In this document: positions 56,190 to 64,000 of the stretch, piece by piece
How the letters are laid out: every line of letters starts with the position of its first letter
How positions within the stretch are numbered: the stretch's first letter is position 1
Source of the DNA: Fasciolopsis buskii
Lineage: Eukaryota > Platyhelminthes > Trematoda > Plagiorchiida > Fasciolidae
Direction: 5' to 3'
Assembly: GCA_008360955.1 (NCBI GenBank)
Contig: LUCM01000568.1
Location: 1 to 64,000, forward strand
Length of the DNA: 64,000 nucleotides
Made by a program: the position numbers and the translations under genes
Notes under the pieces: generated by a model
The model's input: the letters and a program-made list of their open reading frames with translations, nothing else
Told to the model about the DNA's origin: nothing
The model's database searches: none

Positions 56190-56350
56190 TTTTCCGGCCA
56201 ACCCTGTACTCGGGAAACACCAGATTTGTCTTTTGCACTCATTAGAGCTCGCCAGTGGTGCATATCCATCGTCGCACCGAAGGTTTCATCCCGGACCCGT
56301 TCGCATGGGAGGCGTGTAAGTTACCACTAAGCTGCCCCGCCTGTCGCGGT
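56190..56350 (-). mobile_element. Hammerhead-bearing SINE, family 2 copy 3
   Basis: On the minus strand: a tRNA-like head ('gcagcttagtggtaac' as A box, 'gtccgggatgaaacc' in the B-box position), then 'atatgcaccactggcgag' and a ribozyme-like segment. The order matches 20,290-20,480. Confidence 0.6.
56217..56261 (-). ncRNA. Decayed hammerhead-like core
   Basis: On the minus strand: stem I arm 'gcacca', CTGGCGAG in the core position, a stem II remnant (ctct-aatg-agtg), 'aaaagacaaatc' in place of GAAAC...GTC, and the opposite arm 'tggtgt'. Layout preserved, core lost. Confidence 0.45.
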
Positions 56351-58624
56351 GACTCTCAATTAACGAATCACGTTTGTTCCTGTATCATCCAGACCGAAAG
56401 AAAGACAGCGTTTGATTTACGCGGCTCAAACAATTGCATGGTTCAAAAATAACTACCAACAGGACCGTTCAGCTTCAAATTATTACGTTGGGAGAGAGTA
56501 CACTTGGATAATTAATATTCAAGAGAGGAATGAAAGATATTTAGCCGTCAGAGTTCTGTTTACACAAAGTCAACCGCTATGGTGTTCTGCCACCTGGCCT
56601 CCTTCTGTGTACGTAAAAAAGGCTCCGTGCATCACAAATTGAACTGGCTAACTCGCAAAAGTCTGGAACATTGGTGGCCGTGGTCAATCCGTTCGATTAG
56701 CAACATTTCAAACTGCAAATCACAGGTTCGAATGATCTAACATCTGGCCGAATTCCCCACTTGGCAGCCCACTGTTGGCTACGCTCCCTTGTTGTAAACG
56801 ATATGCATTTTTGTTTCATTACTAAAGAAGTTGCGGAGATGAGAGATTAAGACAGAAAAAACGGAATGTCGATGATTTAGAAGAAAAATTTAAATTTGCA
56901 CTTTGAAGAAATTTGACCAACTTCAGTCGATGCGTTTGTAGTGGAATCACTCGCAAGCGCACCCAGATTTTTACTCACCAAATTTTGACTTACCGAAACA
57001 GAATTGCGCTCGCTGATGTGCCGTGAATACACAGTGGTATAAACTGGACTGAAATGATGCTTTGGAAGCATCAGTGGTCGAATACAGAAAGTCACGGAAA
57101 ATCCACAGTGCAAAAGGACCAGGCCTGGCGGCCGTATACTGGAACGCTATGAACTATGGTATTGTGTACATTTCTCTAGAGGGAGATTATGATGTCACAT
57201 TTGCTGAACATGTGTTGCTGTGGCTCTTGCTATTCGGGATGTGACTTCACCCCCAACATTATCTTCAGTTACAGTTAAACTACTCATGTGATTAAAAACT
57301 AATGACTATCATGAATTAGTCACCACAAAGGCTGAATTGTCACAGCGCCGATGTGAGAGAGGACATCTGATCACCTACCAACTCGCCCATGGATAACCGT
57401 TCATGACTCTAAATCTCCATCACTTTTTGCCAATGATTCTAAACAGAAAATTCAAGCCCAACAGACAATAAAATCATTTATTAGTCAAAACAAATCATTT
57501 ACGCCGGTTTTCTATGGTCAAACCACACTGTCGACTAAGTCGGGCCGCCCATACCGCCTAGCTTTATCATGGGGCTTTTTGGCTTGGTTTATCAAGTGAC
57601 TTCATCAGTATGATGTTGCTACAATTGTGTTGACGTTTGGCCGGGGTATGTTATGTCCCGATTCTGTGTGCTTTGCGGACGTAAAGGACACGTCAGTCGT
57701 TAAGGTGATTTAAAACATACCGAACTGGTATTCTGCAAGACAATATCCTTGGCGTAGTCGACGTAGGCTTTTTTGAAACCCACACTCTACCAGATCAGAT
57801 GGAGAATCCTAAGAAAAATGGAAAGAAATAGGGGTATCCAAGATAACTTTGTCTTACTCCGTTAAAGACGGCCAATCGAGGTGACATCCGGCCGTCAACC
57901 CCAATCAGCCGAGAGATCTGACGGTAAACCGCTTTGAAGTATACCATCGTACAGTCCCTTTTGCGGAGCCGAAAGTCGATTGAATATCTGAGATTCGTAT
58001 TTTGGGCATATAAGGTGTTTAAGCAGTTACAGGGGCGTCAAAACGACTAAACAACGAGAAATCAGAGCAGCTGATGCCAGCGGACTGAACGTAAATTTAC
58101 GTGATAATCGAAAAGCCTAATGTCCACGAGGCTCGAGCACGAAATAGCCAATCGCCGTTAGGTTTTTTTCTCTGGGCCGTAACATGGTTATAGATGATCA
58201 GTGCCATTTGACAAACAGGAAAGAGAACGAATCACTTTCGGGAGGGAGATATATAAAAAAACGCGAGCTAGTCAGAGGACCAGGATCACCATCGTGTAGG
58301 AGCATCTGAGGTGATCGAATAGAATGCCATATAGTGAATGGCTAAAAAATCGAAGACATGGTAACGGTAAAACAAGCTGGAAAATTGAATTGAAACATTG
58401 CGAAGTTTTGGTTGGTTTCGTTTGCGTCCAACTCACGGTGTCGGTCTGCTGGCTTCAGTCTCAACCAGTTCATAATTACCACCTGATTTTTTCATCCCCT
58501 TCTGTGTGACATCAGGGATAAACCACTGAGTGTGCATTTAGTTTGACTTAACCGAATGAGAGATAAAATATCCGACCTCTGCAACCCAAGGCCTTCGAGC
58601 GACCACTGTTCCCAGTGGTGACCT
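56351..58624. other. M2 intron, no exon recognised
   Basis: A stretch near 57,000-57,110 (minus) has a good donor (G|GTAAGT) after a Ser/Tyr-rich frame, but including it would break the in-phase junction between 60,064 and 55,047. Confidence 0.5.
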
Positions 58625-58805
58625 CCAGATCTATCTTTTACTTCCATTATTCGTTAAATAAAAATGCATGTCATTTTTCAGGAAGGGGCCCGCGGTTAAC
58701 AGAGGGCTGCCAAATGGGGAAGTTGATCGACGGCTGGAGGATTCGAACCCCATCCACCTGACTACTGACATCAACACGAATCGGCCAGCCAAACTACACA
58801 TTTGA
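58625..58805 (-). mobile_element. tRNA-derived SINE (copy 7)
   Basis: Good copy. B-box side is the complement of 'gattcgaaccccatcc'; body has 'gggaagttgatcgacgg'; tail side 'cttccattattcgttaaata'. Same orientation as the others. Confidence 0.75.
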
Positions 58806-60063
58806 CTACGCAGCTTGTCTTCCACTCACTTACGTAGAGGATAGTAATTATAGTGGTAGTGAGTAGCGTTAAGAGTAGAAATAGACTTATTCAGTGTTCC
58901 AACAGATTATCAAGGGTGCCTCATTAAAGTCAGCCAACGCTACTCGGCATTGATTCGTAACTCAAATAATATAACATTCGCTCACACACATGATCTTAAA
59001 GCTTGGGTTGACCCTTTATATGGATTTAAATCCCTCCAGGGCTGAAAAATTTTCACTGTGGTATCTTTGCGTCTCGTAACTTCGATGAAGCACTCGATCC
59101 CCAAATCAGACAGAAAGGAATTGCAGGTCAAGGGATGTTTCTCGCCTGTGCATTAGAAGAATATGACGTTTGTTTATTAGTCAGATGGTAGTGGTATGTT
59201 TGCCAGAGTACATTTTTTGATAGAAAAAAAGCAGCCAGGTGTCAGTTATGAGCTTGCCTTGGGAAGGTTTGTCGAAGCTAAGAGTTAACTCCCATTGTGG
59301 GAACTGGAAACTCAAGCTGATCGGTCTGAACTGGCAATGGCTGTTAACTAGGCCACAAAAATTTGAGCCTCGACAGTGGTCTAGTCGAAATAAAAATGAC
59401 CACTTGACATTCTCAACCAGATTTCATTATGTGAGCGAAATTTACTCGCCGGTTTACAAAGGAATACGTTATTATGCGGAGAAGAACAATTCCAACCACT
59501 TGAAAAGCGGGAAATTTGCTCTCTCGTCGTTAACTGTACACTACACACGCATAGGCTGTACTCTAGTTCAACCATTATTATCCATGCACAATAAAGCCCA
59601 AGAAAGATATGAGCGTTACCTTTTCCCGTTAGCTTTCGTGGTCAACTAATGTTGCCGGAACATTTTATCGACATTGTTGGAACCAAAAGTTTCATCCATC
59701 CTAGTTCACATAGTCAGACGGTTTGTTGTCACCTTCATCCATCCTTATTGTTTGTGCAGATCCGCCGGATTTTTTGCACCAGTTAGGCTCTCCTCAGTTT
59801 AGGAGTAAATTAAGGCGGCCGTGTTACTTGGCCTTTTGATTGCCGGCAGAATTTCAGTGCCCTTTCTGTCCGCTTTTCGACTAGTTATACAATGATTAGG
59901 CATTGGTTCACCGAACAGATCCAGCCACTTCCAAGCTGTCGAGTGGAAAACTGTTCAGTGACGGGCAGACTCGGATAGGTAACATTTATGCTCAGAATAC
60001 GAGATGGTGGTTGATGGGTCATAATAAGCTAAACATTCGTTCAGAAAACAGGAGAAAACTAAC
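58806..60063. other. M2 intron, nothing recognised
   Basis: A plus-strand frame of 136 codons at 59,239-59,649 shows no motif. No repeat identified. Confidence 0.5.
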
Positions 60064-60327
60064 CGGATGGACAGATAAATTCCACTTGTCGACCTCTCTG
60101 CATATTTGGTACATCCGATTCACGTAGTTCGTCTAAATTTTCCGGCATTGAGAGCATACAATAGCCGGTCGTGACTGGATAGGATGGTTGTCGTAGTAAC
60201 ACGGAACCAGTGGAACGACACAATCCTTTGGAAACACCCAGGAGCAACTTGAATGGGAACGGCAATGGAAGCCATGTGAATCCTGGTGGGCAGACCGGTT
60301 GGTCCACAATGAGAACCAAATTTCGAT
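60064..60327 (-). CDS. ApeC-like exon: first half of M2
   Basis: The acceptor is 'tagtttcag' and the donor is G|GTTAGT; both ends are phase 1, and the junction with 62,372 makes Asp. It reads N-L-V-L-I-V-D-Q-P-V-C-P-P-G-F-T-W, a hydrophobic stretch, then T-T-G-Y-C-M-L-S (the F-C-x-K strand), an acidic linker, and Q-V-E-F-I-C-P-S(G). C-P-P-G-F-T-W is canonical, but W-P-x-G-x-Y is lost in both places. Confidence 0.82.
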
Positions 60328-61299
60328 CTGAAACTATAGATCACGACCATTCGAGGGGATAAACTTCATCCAGATAAAGTTTGAAAATTAAAATCTAACG
60401 TCAAGTTACCATTGGTTCCTGCAATTTCATTACGTAACCGGAAATGGATAGTTAGTAGCAAATGTGGACTAGCGAAAAACAAATCATTTCCTGCTTTCTG
60501 CTTCTTCTCGTCCCGTTTTCGAGACCACAACAAAACCTCTTACCGTCCCCATGACAATTAAGTTAGGCCACGTGACAAACCAACTATCTTGTTTGTATTA
60601 CTTTTAAAACGTGGAATGACCGTGTAAATAAACTTATTCAGGTAATTGTAATGGTTAGATGATGAATTCCTAGTAAACGAACTTGTCTTCTACGCTGCGT
60701 TCTGAAAGCCACGGCAGACAAACTAATTCCAAGTGACTAATGCTCAACTCTACTGTGGAACTCAGCTAAAGTTTTGTTGTATTTTTCATGATCTGTAGGC
60801 CACACTCTCTAATTTAGAATTTCAAAGAGAATTTGTCTCAGAGTTTAAAAACCCTTTTGAAATCTTCGTTGCATTTTCCGAGCTTTTCATCATTGATGTA
60901 GTTGCTATTCGACACGCATGAGCAAAGATCTACCTGGTTGGTTATTTTTTTTCTCCTTTCAGTAACACGAACTGTTTGTTTATCCTGGAATCGAACGAGA
61001 TGCGGAAATGGTTGATTTTGTCACACCATGTTGATACCGACCCCTTTACGTTCAGTTTGATCTATGTACTCCACTGTTCACCTTGAACTCGAAACTCAAG
61101 TGGACCAATTGATTGGACTCCATTACTTGGCAAATTAGGTACTGTTGAGGTTTGCAGTTTTATCATAAATCTCATCATTGTTTCTATCAATAGCACCGTG
61201 TTTTATTTCAAATTCGTCACTGGTTCTGATAACGCCACTGATCGCGTAACTTAAGTGGGATGGAGCAGGACATACAAATAGTTGGAATTTGGAACAGTT
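60328..61299. other. M1-M2 intron, left part
   Basis: No exon or repeat recognised. Confidence 0.5.
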
Positions 61300-61770
61300 C
61301 AATGGTTTCATACCCACATCGGGAATGTGATGCAAGCTTTCCAGACCCTGTATGAAGTCCAGGGTCAACAGTCCACGTTGGCAAAGTGTTGCATATTCAG
61401 CACAATGAAAGCTGTCGCCATCCGTTTTCACAATCCGCCACTGTGCGCCCAAAAGCAATTTATGATTGCTCTTCAACTCCACAGGTCCACTTTCCGTCTC
61501 AAGAAAAACCCTAGACCACAAAACAATGAACACAATACGTTCATCTGTTTTCGGGTTATGCATGCAACACCACGACTCCATTCTCCGACCATATTTTCTT
61601 CTGACTAATCCAATCCGTCCCAAAAAATTTTTCCTAATATATTGTAATTTAATGTCATGAGTACGAATCACTGGAAACCAGCCTGTTCGCCAACTTGTTT
61701 CTTCAGTTTGCTTGGTTGGAATCTCCAAGGGACACATGGTTTACCATTGTTTACCATTGTTTCTTAATGT
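61300..61770 (+). mobile_element. Penelope-like fragment, 3' end
   Basis: Matches the last third of the element at 54,033-54,790: 'gcaagctttccagaccctgt', 'ttggcaaagtgttgc', 'cacaatccgccactgtg', then a tail with 'catgagtacgaatcactgg'. The frame is open from 61,282 to 61,608 but lacks the GIY-YIG core. Confidence 0.8.
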
Positions 61771-62320
61771 GTCGTATGAGGCTATGGGATCGAGTGCATT
61801 AAGTTATATTGACCTATGGCAAATTTTTCGCTCGTAAGCATGGCCGAAGGTCGACCTGGGAGCACAAATGCCGATTAGGATAATGACAGGTTGCTGGATC
61901 AAATGAGTTCTGAGTAAAACCATGCGATTAGTGATTGATCGATTGAGTGAGTGGATAGTCGATTGTTTATTGCTTCGATTGGAAATTAAAACTGATTTTT
62001 CAGCTTGGTATGTATTTATGAGAATTACACCATCAGACCGCGTGATCCGCGTCCGACTTTAGAGTTTTGGTTGACGTCACAGATACTGAGTTGTTTGGAT
62101 CTAGCATGTACAGACAGTTGTTGCCTTGCGAAGAGTGCACACACGATGCGTTCGTGTAAAGTAATAAAATAGAAAGTATCGACAACCAGATGGAGGAGAG
62201 ATAAAAACGAGATACAAAGTTTTAACGGGCGATTCAATAGAAGGAGATGACTTTAAACGGTTTCTCCTCCCGCCCGTTACAACATCGCATTCGTTTTACG
62301 TGATGTACTTTGCCAATTGC

Positions 62321-62321
62321 G

Positions 62322-62356
<35 letters not shown>

Positions 62357-62360
62357 GTAT
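62321..62360. repeat. (CA)n(TA)n microsatellite at a splice donor
   Basis: Compound repeat beginning about 10 bases past the donor of exon 62,372-62,911, on the intron side. Confidence 0.9.
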
Positions 62361-62371
62361 ACCCCACTCAC

Positions 62372-62911
62372 CATCTGTTGTGACAGGTCTCGTGGGTTCT
62401 TTGGGTTTTTGTAACGGATAGTATTCGCAGATCACTTCTGGTGGCAGTGCTTGCAAAATGCTTAATCCCTGTGAGGGCCTTGTATGTGGTGTCGTGGCTA
62501 GCATGAGTACTCGAGACGTATTGTTCACCGGGGGACACTGACGAACGGATGCAAACAACGACTCTGTCCGAACTGGGCCAGCATCAGTTATCTCTCCGGG
62601 TTGGTCGTTTAAAACGGTTTCCTCGTCGGCATCATCTTCCATCCCCATGCTGAGTAATACGGGCGACGATAAACGCGTCCGTGACAAATTTCGCTGGGTT
62701 ATCATTGCATTCCCATCAAAACGTTTGTACCGGGACACTTTTTCAATCGCGATATACGGTTGAAACTTGGGGCTAGCACGAAAATAATCCGTATCCGAGC
62801 AACATAGAATAGATTGGATCAAACTTTCCGCCTTGCTTCGCCAAGCAGCGGGCCCGGAAACGTGTTTTATTGGGTCGAGCACCAACTGGAACTTTTCAAT
62901 GCTACGAAATC
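62372..62911 (-). CDS. ApeC-like exon: second half of M1
   Basis: The acceptor 'tggtatacag' and donor G|GTGAGT give phase 1 at both ends. It opens G-F-R-S-I-E-K-F, the expected continuation of C-P-x(G), then reads S-I-L-C-C-S-D-T-D-Y-F, F-Q-P-Y-I-A-I-E-K, an acidic linker (D-D-A-D-E-E), R-Q-C-P-P-V, and P-P-E-V-I-C-E-Y-Y-P-L. The acidic insert makes this half about 70 residues longer than that of M3. The preceding exon was not found in the last 1.1 kb and is probably outside the window. Confidence 0.85.
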
Positions 62912-64000
62912 CTGTATACCAAAAAAAATACTGAATGATAAGCAGTAATTTAGTGTTTATTTTCACCAGCCTATCATATCCCAAAGTCCAGTGCATTTTG
63001 AAGTCAAGTCTACCAATAGAATTGCTTTAGTGATTAGCCCCACATGAAACGTTGTTTGCGAAAGGTCACTGAGTATGCTTGAGCTCACCGTAAGGCGCAT
63101 TACCATTCTGCATACTAGCCGGACCTCACAATATGATAAACTCAAAACGGTTAGACCAACGTAAACCAGAAAATATGTGATCAGTTCCCGCACTGACACA
63201 TAGGTTACGTTCAAATGCAAAACACCAATCCCTGGTAGATGAGCCTTTTTTCTATGCATCATTCACATGTGCCCGTCATTTCTCCACTTTGGACAAACTT
63301 TTCCTTCTTGAATTACTGCATGAATGCATGAAATGCTTTTTTTAAATAAAAATTGATAATAAACCCGATATTGCAACTATTTACTTGTTTGATACCATGG
63401 ACCTAATAACGATAAACATGTATTAGGATCAGAATATTTTTGAACTCTTGCTACTTCGTTGCAAGTCAGTTTCTGTTGAAGTAATATTTTACTGTCCGTT
63501 CATTAGAGTGATGCACGACTGTCACATGTCCTACCTTAAGATGTTGTTCAGCCTATAGACTGAACAACAATTTTGCTGTTTAACGAAGATCAGTGAGTGT
63601 TACTGTGTGCGGCAATCAACATAACTTCGGAACAAGTTGAAAATTGCTGTAATTCACGTTTTCAAGACTGAAAGCCGTCTGGAAACAGATGATTAGCTTA
63701 GTGAACAGTTCACACCAACTCTATCGACTAATAGTCGGTATTCACATGTTCGAAAAAGTCTTCTTTTTTCGTGTATCTTAAGTGAAAAAATGTTTCTGTA
63801 TAGGATTGTTTGCGGACCGTTCTGGCATGCAACATCAGGAAGAGGTTTGGTATAAGGTTTGGTATAAGGAAGCATCTGCTTTTTTGCTTCAAAGGCGAAC
63901 TATGGCCTGTTCCTCTACATTCGTGAGTAGCAGGTCCCACAGAGATATGACTCTTCAAGACAATAGGCACGCCAAGAAATAAGTCGAGATATTTCATTTC
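62912..64000. other. Intron upstream of M1 exon
   Basis: No exon recognised. It contains an inverted repeat at 63,542-63,569 (arms 'tgttgttcag' / 'ctgaacaaca', 8-base loop). A 12-base tandem duplication of 'ggtttggtataa' lies at 63,844-63,867. Confidence 0.45.

Noticed and set aside
57000..57113. Extra exon between M2 exons
   Set aside because: The donor is good, but inclusion would break the in-phase 60,064 to 55,047 junction, and no acceptor or motif supports it.
61135..61737. A 200-codon minus-strand frame as a gene
   Set aside because: It is antisense to a Penelope-like fragment whose plus-strand sequence matches the copies at 54,033 and 9,137.
1..64000. CRISPR arrays, operons, prokaryotic promoters, rRNA genes
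   Set aside because: None seen. Split exons, retroelements and microsatellites show eukaryotic nuclear DNA.

Overview
The window looks like nuclear DNA of a parasitic flatworm, most likely a digenean trematode. Coding sequence comes in short exons separated by introns of 0.2-9 kb. There are no bacterial-style operons, and the rest is packed with (TA)n microsatellites and broken retroelements: Penelope-like elements with a GIY-YIG endonuclease, non-LTR reverse transcriptase pieces, a Gypsy integrase relic, tRNA-derived SINEs, and short retroposons carrying hammerhead-ribozyme-like cores. The genus cannot be named from sequence alone.

The main gene is on the minus strand and runs from at least 62,911 down to about 9,747-9,929. 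I rebuilt about twenty exons from reading frame, splice sites and codon phase. They encode a chain of about eight diverged copies of one module that I identify as an ApeC (apextrin C-terminal)-like domain. Each copy has (a) a W-P-x-G-x-Y...C-P-x-G segment, (b) an (F/Y)-C strand, (c) a second (W/L/F)-P-x-G-x-Y-C...C-P-x-G segment, (d) a C-C segment, and (e) a C-x-x-(V/I)-x-G...(L/H)-C-Y-Y segment. An intron of phase 1 recurs exactly at the second C-P-x-G. In transcription order: M1 (second half) 62,372-62,911; M2 60,064-60,327, 54,848-55,047 and 53,472-53,589; M3 51,169-51,330 and 50,829-51,044; M4 50,186-50,340 (tentative), 46,221-46,376 and 44,277-44,717; M5 43,101-43,222, 41,253-41,394, 39,298-39,410, 35,526-35,755 (tentative) and the start of 33,297-33,424; M6 33,297-33,424, 32,724-32,892, 26,910-27,174 and 24,716-24,924; M7 15,903-16,292, 13,922-14,064 and the start of 12,594-13,101; M8 12,594-13,101 and 9,929-10,405. 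The 5' end, with any signal peptide, lies beyond the right edge. The 3' end is either the stop at 9,747, or a strong donor at 9,928 leads on to more exons such as the module-like frame at 302-763.

The introns hold the mobile elements. Penelope-like copies lie at 1-150, 9,040-9,480 (internally inverted), 54,033-54,790 (about 60 bp from a splice donor) and 61,300-61,770. Non-LTR fragments lie at 18,490-19,060 and 52,230-52,800, and a Gypsy integrase at 36,480-36,990. Seven tRNA-derived SINE copies all face the same way. Six hammerhead-bearing retroposons fall into two families. No convincing plus-strand host gene was found; the plus-strand open frames are short and unsupported.
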